From Fusobacterium necrogenes (GTDB lineage Bacteria; Fusobacteriota; Fusobacteriia; Fusobacteriales; Fusobacteriaceae): a stretch of 64,000 nucleotides of DNA. Position numbers and translations under genes: made by a program. Shown here in pieces: positions 10,091-19,239 of this stretch. Position 1 is the first letter of the stretch, and each line of letters starts with the position of its first letter. Under the pieces are notes generated by a model. That model searched no databases, was not told where the DNA came from, and saw nothing but the letters and a program-made list of their open reading frames with translations. The stretch spans positions 1,688,854 to 1,752,853 of the forward strand of contig NZ_UGGU01000003.1 of the NCBI RefSeq assembly GCF_900450765.1, given 5' to 3'.

Positions 10091-10369
10091 TTATTTTTTC
10101 TTCTTTTTATCTACTCCATGTCCATAGTAAGTTCTAGTTGGAGCAAACTCACCTAATTTATGTCCAACCATTTGCTCAGTTACATGAACAGGAATGTGTT
10201 TTTTCCCATTATATACACCAAAAGTTAATCCAATGAAGTTAGGGAATATTGTTGATCTTCTTGACCAAGTCTTAATAACTGCTTTTAAGTTTCCAGAAGC
10301 CACTGCATCTTCAACTTTTTTCATTAAGTGGTGGTCACAGAAAGGTCCTTTTTTTAATGATCTAGCCAT
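10091..10369 (-). CDS. rpsS: 30S ribosomal protein S19
   Basis: Head protein that partners S13. The 92-residue protein begins [19 protein letters not shown] and contains the signature [45 protein letters not shown] short lysine run forms the C-terminal tail. It lies between rplB and rplV. Confidence 0.97.
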   Translation of the reverse strand: MARSLKKGPFCDHHLMKKVEDAVASGNLKAVIKTWSRRSTIFPNFIGLTFGVYNGKKHIPVHVTEQMVGHKLGEFAPTRTYYGHGVDKKKKK

Positions 10370-10398
10370 TCCTTATTAGCCTCCTCTCGAATTTAGAA

Positions 10399-11229
10399 TT
10401 ACTTATCGTTTCTTCTTCTTACGATAAACTTATCTGTAGTTTTCTTACCTCTAGTTTTAACACCTAAAGCAGGTTTTCCCCAAGGTGTTAAAGGAGCTTT
10501 TCTACCTACAGGATTCTTTCCTTCTCCTCCTCCATGAGGGTGATCAACTGGGTTCATTACAGATCCTCTTACGTGAGGTCTTCTACCCATATGTCTATTT
10601 CTTCCAGCTTTACCGATCTGTACTAAGCTGTGCTCTGAGTTTCCTACTTCACCAATAGTAGCCATACACTCACCGTGAATTAATCTTAATTCTCCAGATG
10701 GTAACTCTACGTGACAGTAAGTTCCTTCTTTTGCAACTAGTCTTGCTGCAGTTCCTGCAGATCTAACTAATTGTCCTCCCTTTCCTCTTTGTAGTTCAAT
10801 ATTATGAATTTGAACCCCTACTGGCATATCTTTTATTTTAAGTGCGTTTCCTGGTTTAATCTCAGCTTGAGATCCTGCCATAACCATGTCACCTTTTTTT
10901 AACCCTTTAGGAGCTAGTATATATCTTTTTTCTCCATCTACATAGAATAAAAGAGCTATATTAGCTGTTCTGTTTGGATCATACTCGATAGATTCTACTC
11001 TAGCAGGTATATCTAATTTATTTCTCTTGAAATCGATAATTCTGTAAAGTCTTTTGTGTCCTTTTTGTCTATCTCTACATGTTCTGTGTCCATAGTTGTC
11101 TCTACCATATGCAGATTTTAAAGGTACAGTTAAAGACTTTTCAGGTCTTACACTATCTAAATCCGTATTAACTAATCTAGACATTCCTCTTTGTCCGTTA
11201 GTAATAGGTTTCATTTTTCTAATAGCCAT
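10399..11229 (-). CDS. rplB: 50S ribosomal protein L2
   Basis: Conserved large-subunit protein close to the peptidyl transferase centre and needed for subunit association. It is 276 residues, with two beta-barrel domains and the key C-terminal HPHGGGEG loop holding the conserved histidines. It lies between rplW and rpsS. The 69-base gap to rplW is wider than neighbouring gaps and contains the near-palindrome TATATATA/TATATATA, with no other feature. Confidence 0.97.
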   Translation of the reverse strand: MAIRKMKPITNGQRGMSRLVNTDLDSVRPEKSLTVPLKSAYGRDNYGHRTCRDRQKGHKRLYRIIDFKRNKLDIPARVESIEYDPNRTANIALLFYVDGEKRYILAPKGLKKGDMVMAGSQAEIKPGNALKIKDMPVGVQIHNIELQRGKGGQLVRSAGTAARLVAKEGTYCHVELPSGELRLIHGECMATIGEVGNSEHSLVQIGKAGRNRHMGRRPHVRGSVMNPVDHPHGGGEGKNPVGRKAPLTPWGKPALGVKTRGKKTTDKFIVRRRNDK

Positions 11230-11298
11230 TTTTGCTTAACCTCCGAAAAAATTCCTTATTCTTTAGACCTATATATATCTTTAGCCGTTATATATTAA

Positions 11299-11586
11299 TT
11301 ATACTTCTTTAAAGTAAGTTATTGTACTTCCTTGTGCTAACTTAACGATAGCCTTCTTTTTAGCTTGAGTTTTATAAAGTTTCATTCCATGTCTTTTTAC
11401 AACTGGTTTAGAGTTTAAAGTAGATACAGATTCAACTTTTACATTAAATATTTCCTCTACAGCTTTTCTTATTTGAATTTTGTTAGCTTTTGGACTAACT
11501 TCAAAAGTATATTTGTTATACTCTCTTCTTAACATTTCACTTTTTTCAGTGATAACAGGTTTTTTGATGATATCATAAGCTGTCAT
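11299..11586 (-). CDS. rplW: 50S ribosomal protein L23
   Basis: Sits at the tunnel exit and docks trigger factor and SRP. The 95-residue protein contains IIKKPVITEKSEMLRREYNKYTFEVSPKANKIQIRKAVEEIFNVKVESV, the family signature. Its start overlaps the rplD stop by one base. Confidence 0.96.
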   Translation of the reverse strand: MTAYDIIKKPVITEKSEMLRREYNKYTFEVSPKANKIQIRKAVEEIFNVKVESVSTLNSKPVVKRHGMKLYKTQAKKKAIVKLAQGSTITYFKEV

Positions 11587-12218
11587 TATCCAAGCACCTC
11601 CTCTATTGTAGTTAGTGCTTCTTTAGTAAGAATTACTTTCTCTTGTTTTAATAACCAATAAACTCCTATTTCATTTGGCTGTAATACAACTGCATTCTCT
11701 AGATTTCTTACTGATAAATATAAGTTGTAATCTTTTATATCTGCTAAATCATTTACTACAAATAATTGCTTGTTAGTTGCATTTACTGCATTTGTTAAAG
11801 CAACTATTGTTTTTGTTTTTGGAGTTTCAATAGTTCCATCTAAAACTAAAATGTCTCCACTAGCAACTTTAGCTGATAAAGCTGATCTCAATGCTAAATT
11901 TCTTACTTTTTTATTCACTTTTTTCTCATATGATCTTGGTTGAGGTCCGAATGTTACTCCCCCTCCAACCATGTGAGGAGCTCTTATACTTCCTTGTCTT
12001 GCTCTACCAGTTCCTTTTTGTTTAAAAGGCTTTCTTCCTCCTCCTCTAACCATTGCTCTGGTCTTAGTAGCTGCAGTTCCTTGTCTAGCAGCTGCTAATT
12101 CTGCAGTTAGTACTTCATGAAGTACTGCTTGATTAGGCTCAATCCCAAACACTGTATCTTTAACTTCTACAGTTCCAGTTTGAGTTCCTGTCAAGTCATA
12201 TATGTTTAAAACTGCCAT
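11586..12218 (-). CDS. rplD: 50S ribosomal protein L4
   Basis: Large-subunit assembly protein whose extended loop reaches the exit tunnel ([35 protein letters not shown]). It is 210 residues. In E. coli L4 is the autoregulator of the S10 operon; whether that holds here is unknown, but unusual leader structures exist upstream of rpsJ and rplC. It lies between rplC and rplW. Confidence 0.97.
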   Translation of the reverse strand: MAVLNIYDLTGTQTGTVEVKDTVFGIEPNQAVLHEVLTAELAAARQGTAATKTRAMVRGGGRKPFKQKGTGRARQGSIRAPHMVGGGVTFGPQPRSYEKKVNKKVRNLALRSALSAKVASGDILVLDGTIETPKTKTIVALTNAVNATNKQLFVVNDLADIKDYNLYLSVRNLENAVVLQPNEIGVYWLLKQEKVILTKEALTTIEEVLG

Positions 12219-12248
12219 TGTTTTCCTCCTTCCACATCTACTAATGAA

Positions 12249-12875
12249 TTATTTTTTTATAGCTGGTTTAACAACTATGTAACTATTTTTTGATCCAGGT
12301 ACAGCACCTTTTATTAGTAATAGATTGTTTTCTGCATCAACTCTAACTACTTTTAAGTTTTGAACTGTAACAGTTTCGTTTCCATATTGTCCAGCCATTC
12401 TTTTTCCTTTTAATACTTTTCCAGGCCAAGTTGACATTCCGATAGATCCACCTAATCTGTGATTTCTAGATACCCCGTGAGAAGCTCTATTTCCACCAAA
12501 TCCATGTCTTTTCATAACTCCTGATGTTCCTTTACCTTTTGAAGTTCCTGTAATATCTACGAACTCTACTCCAGCTAGCACATCAACTTTGATCTCTTGC
12601 CCTAATTCATAACCTTCAACTGAGTCAACTTTTAACTCTTTTATAAATCTTTGAGGGTTTACTCCCGCTTTCTTGAAGATTCCCATTACTGGTTTAGTAG
12701 TGTTTTTCTCTTTTTTCTCATCAAATCCTAATTGTAGAGCTGTATATCCATCGTTTTCTACAGTTTTCTTTTGTAGTACGAAGTTAGGACCAGCTTCAAC
12801 AACTGTCACTGGAATGAATTTTCCATCTTCAAAAATTTGAGTCATTCCAATTTTTTTAGCTAAAATTCCTGACAT
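12249..12875 (-). CDS. rplC: 50S ribosomal protein L3
   Basis: Early assembly protein near the peptidyl transferase centre. The 208-residue product begins MSGILAKKIGMTQIF; GGAGGTAGAAAT precedes this ATG, so the upstream in-frame extension to 12911 is rejected. The signature GFGGNRASHGVSRNHRLGGSIGMSTWPGKVLKGKRMAGQYG is present. It is preceded by an unusually long 183-base gap after rpsJ. Confidence 0.96.
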   Translation of the reverse strand: MSGILAKKIGMTQIFEDGKFIPVTVVEAGPNFVLQKKTVENDGYTALQLGFDEKKEKNTTKPVMGIFKKAGVNPQRFIKELKVDSVEGYELGQEIKVDVLAGVEFVDITGTSKGKGTSGVMKRHGFGGNRASHGVSRNHRLGGSIGMSTWPGKVLKGKRMAGQYGNETVTVQNLKVVRVDAENNLLLIKGAVPGSKNSYIVVKPAIKK

Positions 12876-13058
12876 ATTTCTACCTCCATCAAATAATATA
12901 TTGGTTGACAACTCGACCTCGTGGTTCTACCACTTTGCTTTAAAAAAACGCCAACTTGTATTATTCTGTAAGGAAATTTTTTTATTCCGATAATCTTCTT
13001 ATCAAACAAATCAAATTACTCGAAATATAACCTTACAATGTTTTCTAAAAATCAACTA
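12876..13058 (-). promoter_or_regulatory. structured gap between rpsJ and rplC, possible ribosomal-protein leader
   Basis: This gap is 183 bases in a cluster whose other gaps are mostly under 70. In the transcript TTGTAAGG (13038-13031) can pair with CCTTACAG (12973-12966), enclosing a GATAA-GAAGA-TTATC hairpin (13003-12989). Downstream, GTGGT-AGA-ACCAC forms a second hairpin (12933-12921), about 50 bases before the rplC ribosome-binding site. No reading frame or tRNA is visible. An internal autoregulatory leader is an inference. Confidence 0.4.
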
Positions 13059-13370
13059 TTAGATTTGTTTGATTTCTATTCCAACACCAGCTGGTAAGTT
13101 AACTGCTGTTAACGAAGCTATTGTCTTTTGTGTAGAATTGTTGATCTCAACCATTCTTCTGTGTACTCTCATTTCAAATTGTTCTCTTGAATCCTTGTTT
13201 ACATGCACTGATCTTAATACAGTGTACTTTCTAATTTTAGTAGGTAATGGCATAGGTCCTGCGATTTCCGCTCCAGACTTTTTAGCAACTTCCGCTATTT
13301 TTTTAGCTGATTGATCTAATAAAGTGTGATCATAAGCTTTTAAGTAGATTCTTAATTTGTTAGAAGCCAT
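13059..13370 (-). CDS. rpsJ: 30S ribosomal protein S10
   Basis: First gene of the S10 cluster; also known as NusE, which pairs with NusB in rRNA antitermination. The 103-residue protein begins [27 protein letters not shown] and has the signature [43 protein letters not shown] precedes the ATG. No other gene of the cluster lies upstream. Confidence 0.97.
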   Translation of the reverse strand: MASNKLRIYLKAYDHTLLDQSAKKIAEVAKKSGAEIAGPMPLPTKIRKYTVLRSVHVNKDSREQFEMRVHRRMVEINNSTQKTIASLTAVNLPAGVGIEIKQI

Positions 13371-13388
13371 TTATTACTTTACACCTCC

Positions 13389-13442
13389 TTGAAAATTATC
13401 TTTAAGGATTTTCAAATATCCTTATACACTCTAAAGAGTATA
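13389..13442 (-). promoter_or_regulatory. rpsJ leader with two mutually exclusive hairpins and candidate -10 box
   Basis: A TATACT box at 13442-13437 suggests a start near 13430; the -35 region is T-rich and weak. In the short leader, AAGGAT (13423-13418) can pair with ATCCTT (13409-13404), or TTGAAAAT (13415-13408) can pair with ATTTTCAA (13396-13389). The two stems share bases, and the second abuts the GGAGGTG ribosome-binding site of rpsJ. A regulatory switch is inferred, not shown. Confidence 0.4.
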
Positions 13443-13535
13443 TCACACTTTCCCAAAAAAGAAAAGCTTTTTTTAAAATTTTTCATGAGTTTTTTAACTT
13501 TATACCTATTTAAAATTTTATATCTATTTACAACG

Positions 13536-14303
13536 CTATTTTTCATTTCTATGCATAAAATAATATGGAATAGCAACAAATATTGCTCCACCTAATATAT
13601 TTCCTAGCGTTACCCAAAATAGATTATAAAAATACCCAGTTATTCCAAATTCAAAAAAACTCCCTTTTAATAATCCAAATGTCAATGTTGTCATATTGGC
13701 AATACTGTGCTCGAATCCACATATAACCATAGCAAAAAGACACCAAAATATCATTATTAACTTTGCACTTTCTGAGTTTAATTTATAAGTTGTCCAACTT
13801 GCTAGACAAACTAAAATATTACATAAAATTCCTTTAAACAAAAGTTCTATCCAAGAATAATTTACTTTTGAAAATGCAAGATTCATAATATATTCTCCTA
13901 CACTTTTATCTAAACTTCCTGTACCTATAAATAGAAAGGTTAGCAGTATAGCTCCTATCCAATTTCCTAGATAACATGTCACAAGAGCTTTTAGAACTTT
14001 TTCTAACCTAATTTCCTTCTTTATATAGCTAACACATAATACAAAATTCCCACTTGTAAATAACTCCACTTTCAGTATAACTACTAAACTTAAAGCTATC
14101 GGAAAAACTACTCCAAAGCCAATTTTTTCTAAAACTGTTCCTTTTAAGTAAGTAGATATACTTGAGCTGAAGATTACTCCAATTCCTACAAATAACCCAG
14201 CTAAAATTGATGAAACCAAATATTTTTTAAAATCCTCTTCTAAACTTTTTATCTTCTCCTTCCCACTTTCTATCAGTTTGTCCATCTCTTTTTCTTTATA
14301 CAT
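13536..14303 (-). CDS. formate/nitrite transporter family channel
   Basis: A 255-residue inner-membrane protein with about six membrane helices. It carries FNT-family hallmarks: KVELFTSGNF in the second helix region, the GFEHSIANM motif with the central pore histidine (His199) and GNILGG near the end. The family (FocA, NirC, HSC) moves formate, nitrite or hydrosulfide as the protonated acid. Substrate cannot be told from sequence alone; no pyruvate formate-lyase or nitrite reductase gene is nearby. AAGGAG lies five bases before the ATG. It is a single gene between the tuf terminator and rpsJ. Confidence 0.85.
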   Translation of the reverse strand: MYKEKEMDKLIESGKEKIKSLEEDFKKYLVSSILAGLFVGIGVIFSSSISTYLKGTVLEKIGFGVVFPIALSLVVILKVELFTSGNFVLCVSYIKKEIRLEKVLKALVTCYLGNWIGAILLTFLFIGTGSLDKSVGEYIMNLAFSKVNYSWIELLFKGILCNILVCLASWTTYKLNSESAKLIMIFWCLFAMVICGFEHSIANMTTLTFGLLKGSFFEFGITGYFYNLFWVTLGNILGGAIFVAIPYYFMHRNEK

Positions 14304-14384
14304 ATTATCTCCTTAACAAAGTAAATTTTCCTTCCTAATATGTATTTTAAATTACTAAATTTAATAATATTTTTAATTATCAAA

Positions 14385-14421
14385 CAAAAAGAGGAAGTTC
14401 CCCTACAAAAGTCACTTCCTC
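14385..14421 (-). terminator. intrinsic terminator of tuf
   Basis: GAGGAAGT (14421-14414) pairs with ACTTCCTC (14398-14391) around a GC-poor loop, followed by TTTTTG on the minus strand. It lies 18 bases after the tuf stop. Confidence 0.85.
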
Positions 14422-14438
14422 TCATAAGTTTTCATTTA

Positions 14439-15623
14439 CTATTTAAGGATTTCAGCAACTACTCCTGAAGCTACTGTTCTTCCTCCCTCTCTGATGGCAA
14501 ATCTCAATCCTGTTTCCATTGCAATTGGGTGGATTAATTCTACTGTCATCTCTATGTTGTCTCCTGGCATTACCATCTCTACTCCTGCTGGTAACGCTAT
14601 CGCTCCTGTTATATCTGTTGTTCTAAAATAAAATTGTGGTCTGTATCCTGAGAAGAATGGTGTATGTCTTCCTCCCTCTTCTTTTGTTAATACATATACC
14701 TCTGATCTAAAGTTTGTATGAGGTGTTATTGATCCTGGTTTTGCCAATACTTGTCCTCTTTCTACTTCCTCTTTCTTTGTTCCTCTTAATAGCGCTCCTA
14801 TGTTATCTCCTGCTTGACCTTGATCTAGTAGTTTTCTAAACATCTCTACTCCTGTTACTGTAGTCTTAGCTGTGTCTTTGATTCCTACTATCTCTACTTC
14901 TTCTCCTACTTTGATTATTCCTCTTTCTACTCTTCCTGTTACTACTGTTCCTCTTCCTGTTATTGTAAATACGTCTTCGATTGGCATTAAGAATGGTTGA
15001 TCTACTGCTCTTTCTGGAGTTGGAATGTACTCATCTACTGCATTCATTAATTCGATGATTTTATCAACCCATTGTTGCTCTCCATTTAATGCTCCTAATG
15101 ATGATCCAGCTACTACTGGTACGTCATCTCCTGGGAATCCATATTCATTTAATAACTCTCTTACTTCCATTTCTACTAACTCTAATAACTCAGCGTCGTC
15201 TACCATATCAGCTTTATTTAAATATACTACGATATATGGTACTCCAACTTGTCTTGATAGTAGGATGTGCTCTCTTGTTTGAGGCATTGGTCCATCTGCT
15301 GCAGAAACTACTAGGATTGCTCCGTCCATTTGAGCTGCTCCTGTTATCATATTTTTTACATAGTCCGCGTGTCCTGGACAGTCAACGTGCGCATAGTGTC
15401 TTTTTTCTGTTTCGTACTCGATGTGAGCTGTGTTGATTGTGATTCCTCTTTCTTTTTCTTCTGGAGCTGCGTCGATATTATCGAAGTCAACTCTTTGAGC
15501 TAGTCCTAAGTCTGATAATACTTTAGATATAGCTGCTGTTGTTGTTGTTTTTCCGTGGTCAACGTGTCCGATTGTTCCAATGTTAACGTGCGGTTTGCTT
15601 CTTTCGAATTTTTCTTTAGCCAT
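14439..15623 (-). CDS. tuf: elongation factor Tu
   Basis: GTPase that delivers aminoacyl-tRNA to the ribosome. The 394-residue protein has the P-loop GHVDHGKT at 19-26, DCPGH near 81, NKAD near 136, and beta-barrel domains 2 and 3 ending [36 protein letters not shown] precedes the ATG. It lies immediately downstream of tRNA-Thr, tRNA-Glu and tRNA-Tyr with no terminator between, so it is probably transcribed with them. It is not in an str operon with fusA here. Confidence 0.98.
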   Translation of the reverse strand: MAKEKFERSKPHVNIGTIGHVDHGKTTTTAAISKVLSDLGLAQRVDFDNIDAAPEEKERGITINTAHIEYETEKRHYAHVDCPGHADYVKNMITGAAQMDGAILVVSAADGPMPQTREHILLSRQVGVPYIVVYLNKADMVDDAELLELVEMEVRELLNEYGFPGDDVPVVAGSSLGALNGEQQWVDKIIELMNAVDEYIPTPERAVDQPFLMPIEDVFTITGRGTVVTGRVERGIIKVGEEVEIVGIKDTAKTTVTGVEMFRKLLDQGQAGDNIGALLRGTKKEEVERGQVLAKPGSITPHTNFRSEVYVLTKEEGGRHTPFFSGYRPQFYFRTTDITGAIALPAGVEMVMPGDNIEMTVELIHPIAMETGLRFAIREGGRTVASGVVAEILK

Positions 15624-15770
15624 TCTGGTTTTACCTCCAAATATTTTTATAATACTATAACTTATTTTACTACTATTTTTGAAAAAATTCTAGTTATTTC
15701 TTATATCACTTTAATTTTCATAAAAAAAAATCCACACATTATGCTCTTGCACTTCAGTGTAGTTGTTAAA

Positions 15771-15855
15771 TGGTGGTGAGGGAAGGATTCGAACCTTCGA
15801 AGGCAGAGCCGGCAGATTTACAGTCTGATCCCTTTGGCCACTCGGGAACCTCACC
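15771..15855 (-). tRNA. tRNA-Tyr (GTA)
   Basis: An 85-base class II tRNA with a long variable arm and encoded CCA. The acceptor GGTGAGG pairs with CCTCACC; the anticodon loop CTGTAAA sits in a CAGA/TCTG stem, giving anticodon GTA. It is the last of three tRNAs before tuf. Confidence 0.96.
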
Positions 15856-15874
15856 GTTTTATTGAGTTTTTTAG

Positions 15875-15949
15875 TGGTACCCCGTAGGGGAATCGAACCC
15901 CTGTTTCCAGAGTGAAAATCTGATGTCCTTACCACTGAACGAACGGGGC
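15875..15949 (-). tRNA. tRNA-Glu (TTC)
   Basis: A 75-base tRNA with encoded CCA. The anticodon loop TTTTCAC reads TTC, the T arm is AGGGG-TTCGATT-CCCCT, and the acceptor has a G-U pair at the first position. Nineteen bases separate it from tRNA-Tyr. Confidence 0.95.
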
Positions 15950-15952
15950 ATC

Positions 15953-16028
<76 letters not shown>

Positions 16029-16082
16029 ATCTTTTCTTAATCAACGCTTATTTTCTTTTTCCATGTCCCGCTGACGTATAAT

Positions 16083-16111
16083 ATAGTACCACATAATAAA
16101 AAAACTGTCAA
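16083..16111 (-). promoter_or_regulatory. consensus promoter of the tRNA-Thr-Glu-Tyr-tuf unit
   Basis: TTGACA (16111-16106), a 17-base spacer and TACTAT (16088-16083), followed by a GC-rich stretch (ACGTCAGCGGGACA) around the start site. Such GC-rich discriminators are typical of stringently controlled stable-RNA promoters; that control is an inference here. Confidence 0.85.
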
Positions 16112-16202
16112 TAACTTTTTTTTATTTTTTCATTTTTTAATTTTTCACTAAATCCCCTAGCGAATTAAAGCTTTTCTGTCTTTCCAATCTCTTTGATTTT
16201 AT

Positions 16203-17033
16203 TTAAATATTATAAATTTTTTTCAACTCCTCCTCTTTATATTCTCTTTTTTCTTTCATATTTTTTATTAATTCCTGATCAATATCTATTTTCTCATCTA
16301 TTTCTTTCATCTCACTTATTATTTCTACATTTTCTATTCCTAACTCTACATACTTGTCTTTTATTCTACGTAATATCTCTTGGCTAGTAGCTTTTACCCA
16401 TTTTTCTGTTCCCACTCTATCTAAACTATTTAATTGTAATTTTGTAAATTTTATATTTTTTAAAAACTTCACCATTTTTTCTGTATGCTCATCTGAATCA
16501 TTTAATCCCTCTATTATAAAACTTTCAAGATAAATTTCTCCCAAATACTTTTCACTTAAGTTTTTTAAACCTGCCATAATTTGTAAAACATCACTAGATA
16601 CAGAAGGTCTATTTATTTTTTTAAATATCATATTGTCCACACTATTCAAAGTTGGTATTATTAAATCTGCATTTTTTATCTCATTTACAACTACAGAATC
16701 ATCTAAAAGTAAGCCATTAGTTATCACACAGACTTTTACATCTGTATGCTCTTTTATCCAATCTATAATCTCTCCTATATCCTTACTTAAAGTTGGTTCT
16801 CCACTTCCTGAAAAAGTTATATAATCAGGCTTTATTTTTTTTAAAACTTCTTTTATCTCCTCTTTTATCTCTTCTGGATCTTTAAACCTTTCTCTTTTTA
16901 ATGTTAATTTTTTTGTTGCTCCACATTCACAAAATATGCAATTCATATTACAACTTTTAGGAAGCACTAAGTCTACTCCTAAAGAAATTCCTAATCTTCT
17001 TGAAGGCACAGGTCCAAATACATGTTTAAACAT
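16203..17033 (-). CDS. radical SAM protein of unknown substrate
   Basis: A 276-residue protein. Cys28, Cys32 and Cys35 form the CX3CX2C cluster motif that binds a 4Fe-4S centre and S-adenosylmethionine; GSGEPTL further on is the usual glycine-rich SAM-binding segment. The N terminus (FGPVPSRRLGISLGVDL) is typical of a widespread uncharacterised radical SAM group. The C-terminal quarter is highly charged and helical. It overlaps yvcK by 8 bases, so the two are translationally coupled, but this does not define its substrate. I cannot name the reaction. Confidence 0.8.
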   Translation of the reverse strand: MFKHVFGPVPSRRLGISLGVDLVLPKSCNMNCIFCECGATKKLTLKRERFKDPEEIKEEIKEVLKKIKPDYITFSGSGEPTLSKDIGEIIDWIKEHTDVKVCVITNGLLLDDSVVVNEIKNADLIIPTLNSVDNMIFKKINRPSVSSDVLQIMAGLKNLSEKYLGEIYLESFIIEGLNDSDEHTEKMVKFLKNIKFTKLQLNSLDRVGTEKWVKATSQEILRRIKDKYVELGIENVEIISEMKEIDEKIDIDQELIKNMKEKREYKEEELKKIYNI

Positions 17034-17997
17034 AAAACTCCTCCCATTTATCTATTAAAGAATATAGTGTTGCTGCTAATTTATACGGATGATGTCTTAC
17101 CATCCCTTTTGAATCAATTTCTAATATATCTCTATCCCTAATTTTAATCCCTCTTTCTTTTAGCTCTTCTTTATTCACGATAACTCTATCACTTCTTTGT
17201 TTTCTATATCTTGCTAATATCTCTTCTGGAATCTCTCTTGTATCTACTACTACCTCATCTATTACCTCATTTCCTATAACATCACATATAGCTTCTACAT
17301 GGTCTAAAGCATCATACCCTTCTGTTTCCCCTGGCTGTTGCATTGCATTACAAACATATACAATCTTCCCTTTAGTTTTCTTTAAACTCTCCTTAATTCC
17401 TTTTAATAAGAGATTCGGAATTAAACTCGTATATAAACTCCCTATTCCAAATACTACTAAATCTGCTTCTTCTAAAGCTTTTAAATTTTCTAAGGGTGCC
17501 TTTCTTTCATTTTTATAAAAAACCCTTTTAATTTTCTCTTTCGAAAAAGGTATATTAGATTCTCCTTCTACTATTTTTCCGCTTTCTGTTTCAGCATATA
17601 AAAATACTTTTTCCAAAGTTGCTGGTAATATTTTTGCTTTTATATTAAATAACTTTCTAAGTCTATCTACCGCATCTCCAATGTTACCCGTTATCTCATT
17701 CATAGCCATAATAAGAAGATTTCCCAATGGATGTGCCCCTATAGAACTTTCCTCTTTAAATCTATATTGAAATACATCTTCTATTATGGGTTCTACATCA
17801 CTTAGAGCAATTAGTACATTCCTCAAGTCTCCAGGTGGTGGAGAATCAAACTCCTTTCTTAAAGCTCCACTACTTCCACCATCATCAGCTACAGATACAA
17901 TAGCTGTCAGATCAATTGGTAAATATTTCAATCCCCTCAATACTACAGATATTCCACTTCCCCCACCTAATACTACTACCTTAGGTTTTCTATTCAT
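17026..17997 (-). CDS. yvcK: gluconeogenesis factor YvcK / CofD-like UDP-sugar-binding protein
   Basis: In Bacillus, YvcK is needed for growth on gluconeogenic carbon sources and for cell-wall precursor balance, and binds UDP-N-acetylglucosamine. The 323-residue protein has the N-terminal GGGSGISVVLRGLK, the DDGGSSGALRKEF and PPPGDLRNVLIALS motifs and a GAHPLGNLL segment, all diagnostic. It is not next to rapZ or whiA as in Bacillus and Clostridia; here its partner is a radical SAM gene. A promoter lies just upstream. Confidence 0.93.
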   Translation of the reverse strand: MNRKPKVVVLGGGSGISVVLRGLKYLPIDLTAIVSVADDGGSSGALRKEFDSPPPGDLRNVLIALSDVEPIIEDVFQYRFKEESSIGAHPLGNLLIMAMNEITGNIGDAVDRLRKLFNIKAKILPATLEKVFLYAETESGKIVEGESNIPFSKEKIKRVFYKNERKAPLENLKALEEADLVVFGIGSLYTSLIPNLLLKGIKESLKKTKGKIVYVCNAMQQPGETEGYDALDHVEAICDVIGNEVIDEVVVDTREIPEEILARYRKQRSDRVIVNKEELKERGIKIRDRDILEIDSKGMVRHHPYKLAATLYSLIDKWEEFYV

Positions 17998-18035
17998 AGT
18001 ATCACTCCTATATGCTACTCAACGCTATTTTTTAT

Positions 18036-18064
18036 ATTATCCCTCGAAATATAAAAAAAATCAA
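18036..18064 (-). promoter_or_regulatory. promoter of yvcK
   Basis: TTGATT (18064-18059), a 17-base spacer and GATAAT (18041-18036), about 38 bases before the yvcK start and just past the nanA terminator. Confidence 0.65.
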
Positions 18065-18070
18065 GTATAT

Positions 18071-18099
18071 AAAAAAGTCCCCAGACTCCTCCAGGGACT
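18071..18099 (-). terminator. intrinsic terminator of nanA
   Basis: AGTCCC (18099-18094) pairs with GGGACT (18081-18076) on the minus strand and is followed by a run of T, 20 bases after the nanA stop. Confidence 0.85.
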
Positions 18100-18119
18100 A
18101 AAATTTATTTCTATTTTTA

Positions 18120-19037
18120 TTATAGATATTTACCTTCTGTATCTCTTATTAATTTAGCTACAGCTTCTACTTTTGGCATATCCTCTTCTACAAGATTAGC
18201 TAGTGGAGAACGAACCCCTCCGATTTCTATGTTGTGGTTGATTTTTAAAGTAGCTTTGATTACTCCATACATATTTCCTTTGCAAGAGCATAGAGCTGTT
18301 ATGATGTCATTTACATCATATTGAATTACACGAGCTGTTTCGTAGTCTCCTTTTTTGAAGCACTCTAAAGCTTTAAGGAATAATTTAGGCATTGCACCAT
18401 AAGTTCCTCCAATTCCTCCCTCTGCTCCTATCATAAATCCTCCGATAAATTGCTCATCTGGACCATTGAATACTATCGTATCTTTCCCTCCAATAGCTTT
18501 GAATGTTTGGATATCTTGGATAGGCATAGAAGAGTTTTTAACTCCTATTACTCTAGGATTTTTTAACATTTCTTTATATAGAGATGGTGTTAAAGCAACT
18601 CCTGCTAATTGTGGAATGTTATAAATTACGAAATCTGTGTTAGGTGCAGCACTTGAAATGTCGTTCCAGTATTTAGCTATTGCATGCTCTGGTAAACGGA
18701 AATAAATAGGTGGTATAGCAGCGATTGCGTCTACTCCTAAGCTTTCTGCATGAGCAGCTAATTCCATACTGTCTGCTGTGTTGTTACAAGCTACGTGAGC
18801 TATTACTGTTAATCTTCCTTGTGCTTCTTTCATTATAGTTTCTAGAACTAATTTTCTCTCTTCTTTACCTTGATAAATACACTCTCCAGAAGAACCTCCA
18901 ACATATACTCCTTGAACTCCTGCTTCAATAAAGTATCTAGTTAAAGCTTTTACTCCTTCAACACTAATATTTCCTTCTTTGTCATAGCAAGCATAGAATG
19001 CTGGTATTACTCCATGGTATTTCTCTAAATTTCTCAT
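18120..19037 (-). CDS. nanA: N-acetylneuraminate lyase
   Basis: Cleaves sialic acid to N-acetylmannosamine and pyruvate through a Schiff base. The 305-residue TIM-barrel protein has the pyruvate-binding GGSSGEC (48-53), the catalytic Tyr139 in YNIPQLAGV and the Schiff-base Lys167 in GVKNSS. The YNIP-x-L-x-GV signature favours the sialate lyase branch over dihydrodipicolinate synthase. No nanE, nanK or sialic acid transporter is adjacent, so it forms a one-gene transcription unit with its own promoter, operator and terminator. Confidence 0.88.
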   Translation of the reverse strand: MRNLEKYHGVIPAFYACYDKEGNISVEGVKALTRYFIEAGVQGVYVGGSSGECIYQGKEERKLVLETIMKEAQGRLTVIAHVACNNTADSMELAAHAESLGVDAIAAIPPIYFRLPEHAIAKYWNDISSAAPNTDFVIYNIPQLAGVALTPSLYKEMLKNPRVIGVKNSSMPIQDIQTFKAIGGKDTIVFNGPDEQFIGGFMIGAEGGIGGTYGAMPKLFLKALECFKKGDYETARVIQYDVNDIITALCSCKGNMYGVIKATLKINHNIEIGGVRSPLANLVEEDMPKVEAVAKLIRDTEGKYL

Positions 19038-19107
19038 TTAAAAACACTCCTTTTCAATCAAATATTCCAATATTAATTTTTCGTTTTTAATGTTTCATAT
19101 TAAATCT

Positions 19108-19149
19108 TGTTCACGAGAACATTTTACTAAAATTAGAATATTTTGTCAA
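19108..19149 (-). promoter_or_regulatory. nanA promoter with inverted-repeat operator
   Basis: TTGACA (19149-19144), a 17-base spacer and TAAAAT (19126-19121). Immediately downstream, over the expected start site, is the dyad TGTTCTCGTGAACA (19121-19108; TGTTC-N4-GAACA). The position is classic for a repressor; the regulator is not in the window. Confidence 0.75.
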
Positions 19150-19173
19150 TATATATTTTAAAAAACTTCTTTA

Positions 19174-19212
19174 TAAAAAAAGGACTGCTACAAAATTTAT
19201 TGTAACAATCCT
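19174..19212 (-). terminator. intrinsic terminator after the 123-residue exported protein gene
   Basis: AGGATTGTTACAA (19212-19200) pairs over 13 bp, with two G-U pairs, with TTGTAGCAGTCCT (19193-19181), then seven T. It separates this gene from nanA. Confidence 0.85.
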
Positions 19213-19239
19213 ATTCTAACTTAATATTTATAACTTATA

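Noticed and set aside
15025-15436. Plus-strand frames inside tuf
   Set aside because: They are antisense to a highly conserved gene, without ribosome-binding sites, and reflect its codon bias.
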